DNA from: Paraburkholderia sp. Ac-20340
GTDB taxonomy: Bacteria; Pseudomonadota; Gammaproteobacteria; Burkholderiales; Burkholderiaceae
Direction of reading: 5' to 3'
Assembly (NCBI RefSeq): GCF_017104965.1
Contig: NZ_JAAGPR010000018.1
Location: 1 to 64,000 of the forward strand
Length of the DNA stretch: 64,000 bases
Shown: positions 29,804 through 38,362 of the stretch, in pieces
How positions within the stretch are numbered: the first letter of the stretch is position 1
Layout of the letters: every line of letters begins with the position of its first letter
Translations under genes and position numbers: made by a program
Notes under the pieces: model-generated
What the model saw: the letters and a program-made list of their open reading frames with translations, nothing else
Told to the model about the DNA's origin: nothing
The model's database searches: none

Positions 29804-30811
29804 TCACCTAATTCGGTCGGTCGCCGAGGTGGCGAAACCGTTGGAACGTCCGCCGGGTGTATCCGCGCTCGCGTCGACACCCGCCGCGGCGAACCACGCG
29901 CGGGCATGCGTCACGTCGCGCGCGATGGCGGCGGTCAGCGTTTCGAGGTCGGCGAACTTCTCCTCGTCACGCAATTTCTTGAGGAACTCGACGCGTACGA
30001 GCTTGCCGTAGGCGTCGCCATGCCAGTCGAGCAGATGCACTTCGAGCAGCACGCGGCCCGAATCGTCCACCGTCGGGCGCAGGCCGAGGCTGGCGACGCC
30101 GGGCAGCGGATGATCGGCGATGCCATGCACCTGCACGACGAAAATGCCTTTGAGCGCGGGGCGCTTGTGGCCGATCGGCAGATTCAGCGTGGGGAAGCCC
30201 AGATCGCGGCCCAGCTTCAGGCCGTGCGTGACGTGCCCGCTGATTTCATAGCCGCGGCCCAGCGAGGCGCGCGCCGCGTCCAGATCGCCGGCCGCGAGCT
30301 GCGTGCGCACGGCGGAACTGGAGATACGCACGCCGGATGGATCGGCGACGGTAGCCATCTGTTCGACTTCGAAACCATGTTCCGCGCCCGCCACCTGCAG
30401 CGAGGCGAAATCGCCCGCGCGCTTCGCGCCGTAGCGGAAGTCGTCGCCGATCATCATCCAGCGCGCGTGCAGGCCGCCCACGATGATGCGCGAGACAAAA
30501 TCGTCCGGCGACTGACTGGCGAAGGTGTGGTTGAAATGCTCGACTACCACGCGGTCCACGCCGTTCTCGCGCAGCGCTTCGAGCTTGTCGCGCAGCATGG
30601 CGATGCGCGGCGGGGCGCTCGCAGGATTGAAGAACTCGCGCGGATGCGGTTCGAAAGTCATCACGCAGACGGGCAGGCCGCGCGCGTCGGCCGCTTCGCG
30701 CACGCGCGCGAGCAATGCCTGATGCCCGCGGTGGACACCGTCGAAGTTGCCGATGGTGAGCGCGCAGGGCGCGCGGCTTTCGGCATTGGGAAGACCGCGG
30801 AAGACTCTCAC
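29804..30811 (-). CDS. ribF: Bifunctional riboflavin kinase/FAD synthetase
   Basis: This 335-residue enzyme makes FMN from riboflavin, then FAD. The N-terminal adenylyltransferase has ALTIGNFDGVHRGHQALL and FEPHPREFF; ISSSAVRTQLAAGD follows. The kinase domain has GRDLGFPTLNLP and GVASLGLRPTVDD. The start is probably GTG 30811 (VRVFRGLPNAESR), because homologues begin at MRVFRGLP and upstream sequence is unrelated. It is followed 178 nt later by ileS, the usual ribF-ileS-lspA order, and transcribed away from purN. Confidence 0.95.
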   Translation of the reverse strand: MRVFRGLPNAESRAPCALTIGNFDGVHRGHQALLARVREAADARGLPVCVMTFEPHPREFFNPASAPPRIAMLRDKLEALRENGVDRVVVEHFNHTFASQSPDDFVSRIIVGGLHARWMMIGDDFRYGAKRAGDFASLQVAGAEHGFEVEQMATVADPSGVRISSSAVRTQLAAGDLDAARASLGRGYEISGHVTHGLKLGRDLGFPTLNLPIGHKRPALKGIFVVQVHGIADHPLPGVASLGLRPTVDDSGRVLLEVHLLDWHGDAYGKLVRVEFLKKLRDEEKFADLETLTAAIARDVTHARAWFAAAGVDASADTPGGRSNGFATSATDRIR

Positions 30812-30986
30812 GATAACGGGACCTGAGCGGACGCCAGCCTGGCGTCCTGAATTTGACCGAATGAGACCACGAATGTGACTGGTTCGGCGGCGATTAGCCG
30901 CGACGGAACAGGAGATTATAAACGCACGCGACGCCGATCGCCGCCGCCCGAGCGTGAGGAGTGCCGCCCGATGATAAAATCCGCGG

Positions 30987-31661
30987 ATGAAAAATCTCGT
31001 CATCCTGATTTCGGGACGGGGAAGCAACATGGAAGCCATCGTGCGCGCCTGCGCGCACGAAGCCTGGCCGGCGCGCATCGCCGCCGTGATTGCCAACCGC
31101 CCGGATGCCGCGGGGCTTGCGTTCGCAGCCTCGCACGGCATCGCCACGGCGGTCGTCGATCATCGCCAGTATCCTGATCGGGTCAGCTTCGACGCGGCGC
31201 TTGCGCAAACCATCGACGGCTACGCGCCGGACCTCGTCGTGCTCGCCGGCTTCATGCGCGTGCTGACGGAAGGCTTCGTCCAGCATTATTCGGGCCGGAT
31301 GCTCAACATCCACCCGTCGCTGCTGCCGAGCTTTCCGGGCCTCAAGACGCACCAGCAGGCGCTCGACGCGGGTTGCCGCGTCCACGGCGCGACGGTGCAT
31401 TTTGTCACGCCCACGCTCGACCATGGGCCGATCGTCGCACAGTCGGCGGTGCCGGTGCGGGCGGGCGACGATGCCGCCGCGCTCGCTGCGCGCGTGCTGA
31501 AGACCGAACATGAGATGTATCCGCGTGCGGTGCGCTGGTTCGTCGAAGGGCGCCTCGCGCTCGACGGCGAACGCGTGACGCTCGCAGCACCCGAGCCGCA
31601 ATGGCTCTTCCTTGACGACGCAAACGAAGCACAAGCACACACCGCCGGGGAGGGCGCATGA
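30987..31661 (+). CDS. purN: Phosphoribosylglycinamide formyltransferase
   Basis: This 224-residue enzyme transfers a formyl group from 10-formyl-THF to GAR, step three of purine synthesis. It begins MKNLVILISGRGSNMEAIV, has the catalytic signature LNIHPSLLPSFPGLKTHQQAL with the His of the HPSLLP block, and VHFVTPTLDHGPIVAQ carrying the catalytic Asp. The stop overlaps the next gene (ATGA), giving a purN-methyltransferase pair. Confidence 0.96.
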   Translation: MKNLVILISGRGSNMEAIVRACAHEAWPARIAAVIANRPDAAGLAFAASHGIATAVVDHRQYPDRVSFDAALAQTIDGYAPDLVVLAGFMRVLTEGFVQHYSGRMLNIHPSLLPSFPGLKTHQQALDAGCRVHGATVHFVTPTLDHGPIVAQSAVPVRAGDDAAALAARVLKTEHEMYPRAVRWFVEGRLALDGERVTLAAPEPQWLFLDDANEAQAHTAGEGA

Positions 31662-33049
31662 GGCTGCATGGTTTTTTGATTGGACAAACTGAGACGTTGC
31701 TTGCCGACGTTCTGAAATTCACGGGTCCCGCTGACGCGGCGACGAGCCGTTTCTTCCGCGAGCATCCGAAGCTCGGCCACGCCGAACGCGGTGTGATCGC
31801 CGAAGCCGTGTTCGCGGTGCTGCGCCGTCGCATGGAGTTCGCGCATCTGGCCGAAAGCGGTACGGGCAACCCGACGCGCCGCCTCACGCTGCTCGGCCTG
31901 ATGGCCACGGCGGGCCGCAACGCGATTCGTCCCTTTGTGTCGGACGCCGAAGCCAGCTGGCTCGAGCACGTCGCGAAGATCGACCCGGCGAGCCTGCCGC
32001 TGCGCCAGCAGCTGAACCTGCCCGACTGGATCGTCAAGGCGCTGGATTCGCGCTTCGACGCCGCCGAGCTCGCTCAACTGGCCGCCGCGCTGAACTACCC
32101 GGCGCCGCTGGATCTGCGCGCGAACCCGATCAAGGCGAACCGCGAAGAACTGATTCGCGCGCTGTCGGAATCGGGCATCGAAGGCGCTGAAACGCCGTTC
32201 GCGCCGTTTGGCGTGCGCGTGACGGGCAAGCCGGCGCTGTCGAAGCTCGACGCGTTCAAGAACGGCTGGTTCGAAGTGCAGGACGAAGGCAGCCAGCTGC
32301 TGTGTTCGCTGCTCGCGCCGCGCCGCGGCGAAATGGTGGTGGACTTCTGCGCCGGCGCGGGCGGCAAGACGCTCGCACTCGGCGCGATGATGCGTTCGAG
32401 CGGCCGTCTGTACGCCTTCGACATCTCCGAAAAGCGTCTGGCCAAGCTCAAGCCGCGTCTCGCGCGCAGCGGCCTGTCGAACGTGAATCCGGTGCTGATC
32501 GATAGCGAACACGACGCCAAGATCAAGCGCCTGATCGGCAAGATCGACCGCGTGCTGGTGGATGCGCCGTGCTCGGGTCTGGGCACGCTGCGTCGCAACC
32601 CCGACCTGAAGTGGCGTCAATCGCCGGAATCGGTCGCGGAACTCGCGCCCAAGCAACTGTCGATTCTCACCAGCGCCGCGCGTCTGCTCAAGCGCGGCGG
32701 CCGTCTCGTGTACGCAACCTGCAGCATTCTGGAAGCGGAAAACGAAGCAGTCGTGAAGCAGTTCCTCGAAGCGCACCCGGACTACGCGCTGGTGCCCGCG
32801 CGTGAGGTGCTGGCGGATCAGCGCGTGGGTCTCGATACCGGCGATTACCTCTCGCTGTGGCCGCACCGCCACGCCACGGACGGCTTCTTCGCCGCCGTGC
32901 TGGAGCGTCGCGGCGATGCGCAGCCGAAGACGAAGAAGGCCAAGGCTGAAACGACGCCTGACGAAGCCGCAGCGGTCACGGAAACTGCCGATGCGATCGC
33001 CAAAGCGCAGCAGCCCGAAGCCGCCGAGCCGGACGCCGCGCTCGAATAA
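31658..33049 (+). CDS. RsmB/NOP-type RNA m5C methyltransferase
   Basis: This 463-residue SAM-dependent enzyme methylates cytosine in RNA, with 16S rRNA C967 the likely target by analogy to RsmB. Motif I is VVDFCAGAGGKTLALG. The two catalytic Cys are in DAPCSGLGTLRRNPDLKW and VYATCSILEAEN. The first 150 residues are helical and shorter than a full NusB-like domain, so I do not force the rsmB symbol. A Lys/Ala/Glu-rich tail of about 45 residues ends the protein. It is coupled to purN by the ATGA overlap. Confidence 0.9.
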   Translation: MRLHGFLIGQTETLLADVLKFTGPADAATSRFFREHPKLGHAERGVIAEAVFAVLRRRMEFAHLAESGTGNPTRRLTLLGLMATAGRNAIRPFVSDAEASWLEHVAKIDPASLPLRQQLNLPDWIVKALDSRFDAAELAQLAAALNYPAPLDLRANPIKANREELIRALSESGIEGAETPFAPFGVRVTGKPALSKLDAFKNGWFEVQDEGSQLLCSLLAPRRGEMVVDFCAGAGGKTLALGAMMRSSGRLYAFDISEKRLAKLKPRLARSGLSNVNPVLIDSEHDAKIKRLIGKIDRVLVDAPCSGLGTLRRNPDLKWRQSPESVAELAPKQLSILTSAARLLKRGGRLVYATCSILEAENEAVVKQFLEAHPDYALVPAREVLADQRVGLDTGDYLSLWPHRHATDGFFAAVLERRGDAQPKTKKAKAETTPDEAAAVTETADAIAKAQQPEAAEPDAALE

Positions 33050-33063
33050 GCTTCAGCGTTGCA

Positions 33064-33131
33064 GCCAGCCGCACTGAAAAGTCCGGCTGGCAGGCGCGCG
33101 GGGCCGTCCGGTGAAGACCGGGCGGCCCCGC
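33064..33131 (+). terminator. Two GC-rich hairpins after the RNA methyltransferase gene
   Basis: First hairpin: GCCAGCCG (33064-33071) with CGGCTGGC (33084-33091). Second: GCGGGGCCG (33098-33106) with CGGCCCCGC (33123-33131), continued inwards by CCGGT and ACCGG around a GAAG loop, about 14 bp in all. Neither has a T-tract, so they may be RNA-stabilising or Rho-related rather than an intrinsic terminator. Confidence 0.4.
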
Positions 33132-33210
33132 GTCGCTTGGGTCGTCGTTTCTGGCAACGGAACTTGAAGCAGGACTTGATTCACCAGAATTACCGGACGC
33201 GAAAGCGCTC

Positions 33211-34587
33211 ATGATGGAAAACCGTTTGTTCTCACACATGCTGGGCGGCGTGATCCGCGACTTCGGCCAGCCGGTCATGCTCTGGCAGGCCGCCGTGCTG
33301 ATCGGCGCGCTGGTGCTCGCGTGGCTGATCGCGCGCCTGTTGCGTCACGCGCTCGAAGCGCGCCGCCAGGTCCGCTACGAGGCGCTGCGCTTCGGCGCCG
33401 AAAGCCTCTCCCGCGCGCTCTTTCCGCTGATCGGCGCGGGCTGCGTCTGGGCCGCGCGCGAGATCTCCAGCAACTTCATCCACACCTCGCTGCTGAATCT
33501 GGCCCTCGTGCCGCTGTTCGGCATCGGGCTGATTTACATCGCGTTCTTCTTCGCGCGGCGCGTGTTCAGCCGCGACGGCCAGACGCACGCGTGGCTCTCG
33601 ATCGCCGAAAAGCTGGTGTCGTTGATCGTCTGGCTCGGCATGCTGTTTACCGTGCTCGGCATTCAGGACGACGTGCTCGCGTGGATGGAGAGCGTGCGCT
33701 TTCGCATCGGCACGGCGCATGTGACGCTGTTGTCGCTCGCCACCGGCGTGCTGTGGGTCTGCGTGACGATGTTGGTGGCGATCTGGGCGGGCGCGGCGCT
33801 CGAAGACCGTCTGATGCGCGCCACGACCATCGACGCCAATCTGCGCGTCGTGCTCGCGCGCGTGGGCCGTGCGCTGCTGGTGTTCGCGGCGATTCTGTTC
33901 AGCCTGTCGATCGTCGGCATCGACATTACGGTGCTGGGCGTGTTCGGCGGCGCGCTGGGCGTCGGGCTCGGGTTCGGCTTGCAGAAGATCGCGAGCAACT
34001 ATGTGTCGGGCTTCATCATCCTGATCGACCGCTCGTTGCGTCTGGGCGACACCATCAACGTGAGCGGGCTCGCGGGCAAGGTGACGCAGATCCGCACGCG
34101 CTACACCGTGGTGCGCGGGCTCGACGGCGTGGAAACGCTGATTCCGAACGAAAAACTGATCACCGATGTCGTACAAAACCAGTCGTCGTATCTGACGCGT
34201 GGCTACGCGAAGGCGGCGGTGCAGGTGGCCTACGACACGAATATCGAACAGGCGATGGCGCTGCTTGCGCGGGCCGCCGAGGGCGTGGACCGGGTCTTGA
34301 ACGATCCGGCCCCGACCCCATATCTGGCAGGCTTCGGCGCCGATGGCATCAACCTGGAACTGGGTTTCTGGATCGCCGATGCGGCCAACGGCACGTCGAG
34401 CGTGCGCTCGAACGTGAATCTGAACATCTGGCGCTTATATAACGAGCACGGCATTTCGATTCCGTTCGCCCAGCGCGAGGTGCGGATCATCGGTCAAGGC
34501 CTGCCGGTTGGACTGCCGGTCGTCGCGAATGACGCTTTGAACGCCGCCGAAGCGGGAGACGCAAGTGGGGCGGCCCAGACGCGCTGA
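33211..34587 (+). CDS. Mechanosensitive ion channel, MscS family
   Basis: This 458-residue channel protein has four or five membrane segments before the pore helix. The TM3 pore sequence VFGGALGVGLGFGLQKIASN is followed by the MscS beta domain (GFIILIDRSLRLGDTI, YTVVRGLDGVETLIPNEKL) and the cytoplasmic cage. It is longer than MscS (286) because of extra N-terminal helices. Two adjacent ATG codons (33211 and 33214) are possible starts. It presumably opens under membrane tension during osmotic downshock. Confidence 0.92.
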   Translation: MMENRLFSHMLGGVIRDFGQPVMLWQAAVLIGALVLAWLIARLLRHALEARRQVRYEALRFGAESLSRALFPLIGAGCVWAAREISSNFIHTSLLNLALVPLFGIGLIYIAFFFARRVFSRDGQTHAWLSIAEKLVSLIVWLGMLFTVLGIQDDVLAWMESVRFRIGTAHVTLLSLATGVLWVCVTMLVAIWAGAALEDRLMRATTIDANLRVVLARVGRALLVFAAILFSLSIVGIDITVLGVFGGALGVGLGFGLQKIASNYVSGFIILIDRSLRLGDTINVSGLAGKVTQIRTRYTVVRGLDGVETLIPNEKLITDVVQNQSSYLTRGYAKAAVQVAYDTNIEQAMALLARAAEGVDRVLNDPAPTPYLAGFGADGINLELGFWIADAANGTSSVRSNVNLNIWRLYNEHGISIPFAQREVRIIGQGLPVGLPVVANDALNAAEAGDASGAAQTR

Positions 34588-34853
34588 CGGCATCGAATCG
34601 AGGCTAAAAGGGCCGAAAGGCTGAGGCGATTCTGGAGGGGCAAATCAGGTGCGGCAAAGCGCCTCCAGGGGCCAAAATTCAGCCTCATAGCCGTTGACTC
34701 AGACGTCATTAGGGAAAAAAATCTTCATTTGTTACAAACACTTGGAACGGTTCTAGTAGAATGCCGTCCAAACTCTCCTGAACGCTTTCACTTTTCTGAC
34801 AACGGCGTAAGGCTCCCGGGCCGGCACGCTTCGTTTCACGGGTACGAACCTTG

Positions 34854-36050
34854 TTGAATTCCCTGCTTGATTTTCTCGCCCACGGGGTGCTGCATTTCTC
34901 GTGGTGGCAGATCCTGCTCTGCGCGCTGGCTGCGACGCACATCACGATCGTCGGCGTGACGGTGTATCTGCACCGCTGCCAGGCGCACCGTGCGCTCGAA
35001 CTGCACCCGATCGCGAGCCACTTCTTCCGTTTCTGGCTGTGGATGACCACGGGCATGCTGACGGGCCAATGGGCGGCTATCCACCGCAAGCACCACGCCA
35101 AGTGCGAGACCGAAGAAGATCCGCACAGCCCGCAAACGCGCGGCATCTGGAAGGTGTTCCTCGAAGGCGCAGAACTCTATCGCGCCGAAGCGAAGAACGA
35201 AGAAACGCTGCGCCGTTTCAGCCACGGCACGCCTAACGACTGGATGGAGCGCAACGTCTACACGCGCTTCCCGATCCTCGGCGTGAGCATCCTGATGGTC
35301 ATCGACGTCGCGCTGTTCGGCGTGCTCGGTCTGACCGTCTGGGCCGTGCAGATGGCGTGGATTCCGTTCTGGGCCGCCGGCGTCGTGAACGGTCTGGGCC
35401 ACTTCTGGGGTTATCGCAACTTCAACTCGTCGGATGCCAGCACGAACCTGTTCCCGTGGGGCATCATCATCGGCGGCGAAGAGCTGCATAACAACCACCA
35501 CACCTTCGCGACGTCCGCGAAGCTGTCGAACAAGTGGTACGAGTTCGATATCGGCTGGATGTATATCCGTCTGATGTCGGCAGTGGGTCTGGCCAAGGTC
35601 AAGAAGGTCGCGCCCACGCCGCGTCTGGCCAAGGAAGGCAAGCTGATCGCCGACCACGAAACGCTGCAGGCCGTGCTCTCGAACCGCTACGAAGTGATGG
35701 CGCGCTACGCCAAGGCCGTGAAGCAGGCCTATCGCCAGGAACTGGCGCACCTCAAGGAAGTGGGCGAGCGCGAGAAGTACAAGATCATGCGCGGCGCCAG
35801 CAAGTGGGTCGCCAAGGAAGAAGCCAGCCTGAACGAGCCGCAGAAGCGTCAGCTGCCGCAGATTTTTGCGAACAGCCAGAAGATGCGCACGTTCATCGAA
35901 CTGCGCAACGAACTCGCGCAGATCTGGGATCGTTCGAGCGCTTCGCGCGAACAACTGCTCACGCAGCTGCAGGATTGGTGCCATCGTGCCGAACAAAGCG
36001 GCATCAAGGCGCTGCAGGAATTCGCGTCGCGTCTGCGCCGCTACGCCTGA
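34854..36050 (+). CDS. Acyl-CoA/acyl-lipid delta-9-type fatty-acid desaturase
   Basis: This 398-residue membrane di-iron desaturase has the three His boxes HRCQAH, HRKHH and ELHNNHH in order, with hydrophobic segments around them. It makes monounsaturated fatty acids and so affects membrane fluidity. Two adjacent TTG codons (34851, 34854) can start it; I prefer 34854 (MNSLLDFLAHG) from memory of homologues. The C-terminal 130 residues form a charged helical tail with no obvious catalytic motif. The gene is followed by its own terminator. Confidence 0.92.
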   Translation: MNSLLDFLAHGVLHFSWWQILLCALAATHITIVGVTVYLHRCQAHRALELHPIASHFFRFWLWMTTGMLTGQWAAIHRKHHAKCETEEDPHSPQTRGIWKVFLEGAELYRAEAKNEETLRRFSHGTPNDWMERNVYTRFPILGVSILMVIDVALFGVLGLTVWAVQMAWIPFWAAGVVNGLGHFWGYRNFNSSDASTNLFPWGIIIGGEELHNNHHTFATSAKLSNKWYEFDIGWMYIRLMSAVGLAKVKKVAPTPRLAKEGKLIADHETLQAVLSNRYEVMARYAKAVKQAYRQELAHLKEVGEREKYKIMRGASKWVAKEEASLNEPQKRQLPQIFANSQKMRTFIELRNELAQIWDRSSASREQLLTQLQDWCHRAEQSGIKALQEFASRLRRYA

Positions 36051-36100
36051 TGCACCCTGCGTGATCTGAAGAAAATCCATTAGAATTCAGATACGTCACA

Positions 36101-36130
36101 AAACCCCGCGCTGGCGGGGTTTTTCTTTTT
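36101..36130 (+). terminator. Terminator of the desaturase gene
   Basis: AAACCCCGC (36101-36109) with GCGGGGTTT (36114-36122) and a GCTG loop, followed by TTCTTTTT. Confidence 0.92.
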
Positions 36131-36233
36131 GGGCCGCGGATTTCAGTGGTGCCGCGGCGGTTGGCAGGGCAGCAACGATGCATGGGATCAGGGCAGGCCG
36201 CTTGCGCGGCAATCCTGGTCGACAGAGGAGATC

Positions 36234-37364
36234 ATGAGTCAGGCGATTAAAGCGGTCGAATACGACCGTCCGCAGGGCGCGATGTGCGGTGTCGGACAGG
36301 CGTGGGCGAAGGTGCCCGACGCGCCTTCGATGGCCGAGCGCGCTGCGTTGAAGGAGCGCATCCGCGCATTGCTCAAGCGCGAGAAAGCGGTGCTCGTCGC
36401 GCACTATTATGTCGATCCTGAATTGCAGGAGCTGGCCGACGAAACCGGCGGCTGCGTGGCCGATTCGCTCGAAATGGCGCGCTTTGGCCGCGATCACGAG
36501 GCCCAGACGCTGGTGGTCGCCGGTGTGCGCTTCATGGGCGAGACGGCGAAGATCCTGAGCCCGAACAAACGCATTCTGATGCCGGACCTCGACGCGACCT
36601 GTTCGCTCGACCTCGGCTGCCCGGCCGACGAATTCTCCGCGTTCTGCGACCAGCATCCCGACCGCACCGTGGTCGTCTACGCCAATACCAGCGCCGCCGT
36701 GAAGGCACGCGCGGACTGGATGGTGACGTCGTCGATCGGTCTCGAAATCGTCGCCGATCTGCACGCGAAGGGCGAAAAGATCCTGTGGGCGCCGGACCGC
36801 CATCTGGGTAGCTACATCCAGAAAAAGACGGGCGCCGACATGCTGCTCTGGCAAGGCTCCTGCCTCGTGCACGACGAATTCAAGGGCGTCGAACTCGATC
36901 TGCTGCGCGCCGAATATCCCGATGCCAAGGTGCTCGTGCACCCGGAATCGCCCGAAGGCGTGGTGGCGCTCGCGGACGTGGTCGGCTCGACCACGCAGCT
37001 GATCGACGCCGCCGTGAAGCTCGACGCGCAGCGTTTCATCGTCGCGACCGATCTGGGCATTCTGCACAAGATGCGTCTGGCGGCGCCCGGCAAGACCTTC
37101 ATCGAAGCGCCTACGGCCGGCAATAGCGCAACCTGCAAGAGCTGCGCGCATTGCCCGTGGATGGCCATGAACGGCCTCGCGAATCTGGCCGATGTGCTGG
37201 AGCGCGGCCACAACGAAATTTTCGTCGATGCCGCCATCGGCGAACGTGCGCGTCTGCCGATCGACCGCATGCTGGCGTTCGCGGCCGAGCACAAGCGTCG
37301 CGTGCAGGCGAGCGGCGATCTCGCGCGTGACACCGCGCTGTTCTCTCAAGTGGGGCCGGCGTAA
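36234..37364 (+). CDS. nadA: Quinolinate synthase
   Basis: This 376-residue [4Fe-4S] enzyme condenses iminoaspartate with dihydroxyacetone phosphate to quinolinate in de novo NAD synthesis. ATG 36234 has GAGGAG just upstream. Landmarks are AHYYVDPELQELAD, GVRFMGETAKILSP, DLGCPADEF, LVHPESP and the C-terminal cluster segment NSATCKSCAHCPWMAMN. The stop TAA abuts the nadC ATG. Confidence 0.97.
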   Translation: MSQAIKAVEYDRPQGAMCGVGQAWAKVPDAPSMAERAALKERIRALLKREKAVLVAHYYVDPELQELADETGGCVADSLEMARFGRDHEAQTLVVAGVRFMGETAKILSPNKRILMPDLDATCSLDLGCPADEFSAFCDQHPDRTVVVYANTSAAVKARADWMVTSSIGLEIVADLHAKGEKILWAPDRHLGSYIQKKTGADMLLWQGSCLVHDEFKGVELDLLRAEYPDAKVLVHPESPEGVVALADVVGSTTQLIDAAVKLDAQRFIVATDLGILHKMRLAAPGKTFIEAPTAGNSATCKSCAHCPWMAMNGLANLADVLERGHNEIFVDAAIGERARLPIDRMLAFAAEHKRRVQASGDLARDTALFSQVGPA

Positions 37365-38264
37365 ATGGGTGCTCTGGAATTGATGGCAGTGAACGCGGTC
37401 TCGACCGTGCTGCCCGAAGTGCGTGCGCAATACGGCGCGGCGTTCGATGACGCGATTGCGCGCAATGTGGCCGATGCGCTGGCGGAAGACGTCGGCAGCG
37501 GCGACCAGACCGGGCGTCTCGTGCCCGCCGACGATGTGCGCGACGCGCGCATCATCGTGCGCGAAGACGCGGTGCTGTGCGGCGTGCTGTGGTTCGACGG
37601 CGTGGTGAAGCAGGTCGATCCGCGCATCGAAGTGCGCTGGCACTATCGCGAAGGCGATCGCATGACGGCGGACACGCCGGTCTGCTCGCTGCGCGGTCCG
37701 GCGCGCTCGCTGCTCACGGCCGAGCGCAACGCGATGAACTTCCTGCAACTGCTTTCGGGCGTGGCGAGCGCGACGCGTCGTTACGTCGATGCCATCGCGC
37801 ACACGAAAACGCGCATCCTCGACACGCGCAAGACGCTGCCGGGCCTGCGCCTCGCGCAGAAGTACGCGGTGCGTGTGGGCGGCGGCGCGAATCAGCGTCT
37901 GGCGCTTTACGACGGCATCCTGATCAAGGAAAACCACATCGCGGCGGCGGGCGGCGTGGGCGCGGCGATGAACGCGGCGCTCGCGCTCGACGCAGGCGTG
38001 CCGATCCAGATCGAAGTTGAAACGCTCGAACAGCTCGACACGGCGCTCGCCCACGGCGCGACCTCGGTGCTGCTCGATAACTTCTCGTTCGAGATGATGC
38101 GCGAAGCGGTGACGCGCACGGCGGGCCGCGCGGTGCTCGAAGTTTCGGGCGGCGTGAACTTCGATACCGTGCGCACGATCGCGGAAACCGGCGTGGACCG
38201 CGTGTCGATCGGCGCGCTGACGAAGGACGTGCGCGCCACCGACTACTCGATGCGGATCGTCTGA
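37365..38264 (+). CDS. nadC: Nicotinate-nucleotide pyrophosphorylase (carboxylating)
   Basis: This 299-residue quinolinate phosphoribosyltransferase makes nicotinate mononucleotide. LAEDVGSGDQTG, ERNAMNFLQLLSGVAS, ILDTRKTLPGLRLAQKYAV and IKENHIAAAGG are all family landmarks. The start directly follows the nadA stop. A second Met seven residues in (MAVNAV) is a possible alternative start. It pairs with nadA and faces nadB across a shared terminator. Confidence 0.97.
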   Translation: MGALELMAVNAVSTVLPEVRAQYGAAFDDAIARNVADALAEDVGSGDQTGRLVPADDVRDARIIVREDAVLCGVLWFDGVVKQVDPRIEVRWHYREGDRMTADTPVCSLRGPARSLLTAERNAMNFLQLLSGVASATRRYVDAIAHTKTRILDTRKTLPGLRLAQKYAVRVGGGANQRLALYDGILIKENHIAAAGGVGAAMNAALALDAGVPIQIEVETLEQLDTALAHGATSVLLDNFSFEMMREAVTRTAGRAVLEVSGGVNFDTVRTIAETGVDRVSIGALTKDVRATDYSMRIV

Positions 38265-38292
38265 GCGGCAAGTCCACTCGCGCTTGAAAAGC

Positions 38293-38323
38293 AAAAAGGC
38301 CGTCTCGCGAGAGACGGCCTTTT
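38293..38323. terminator. Bidirectional terminator between nadC and nadB
   Basis: AAAAGGCCGTCTC (38294-38306) with GAGACGGCCTTTT (38311-38323), 13 bp around a GCGA loop, A/T-rich on both sides. Confidence 0.93.
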
Positions 38324-38362
38324 CTATTGCGCCGGGCGTTTGCGCGGGCGTTGCCGGCGCGC

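Noticed and set aside
26842..29811. Long open frame antisense to ileS (about 990 codons)
   Set aside because: Translation is Arg/Val/His-rich with no domain; it exists because ileS is GC-rich at third positions.
34694..34762. Promoter pairs before the desaturase gene
   Set aside because: TTGACT-17-AAAAAT and a lone TAGAAT are both weak, and the spacing to other boxes is poor; I could not choose one.
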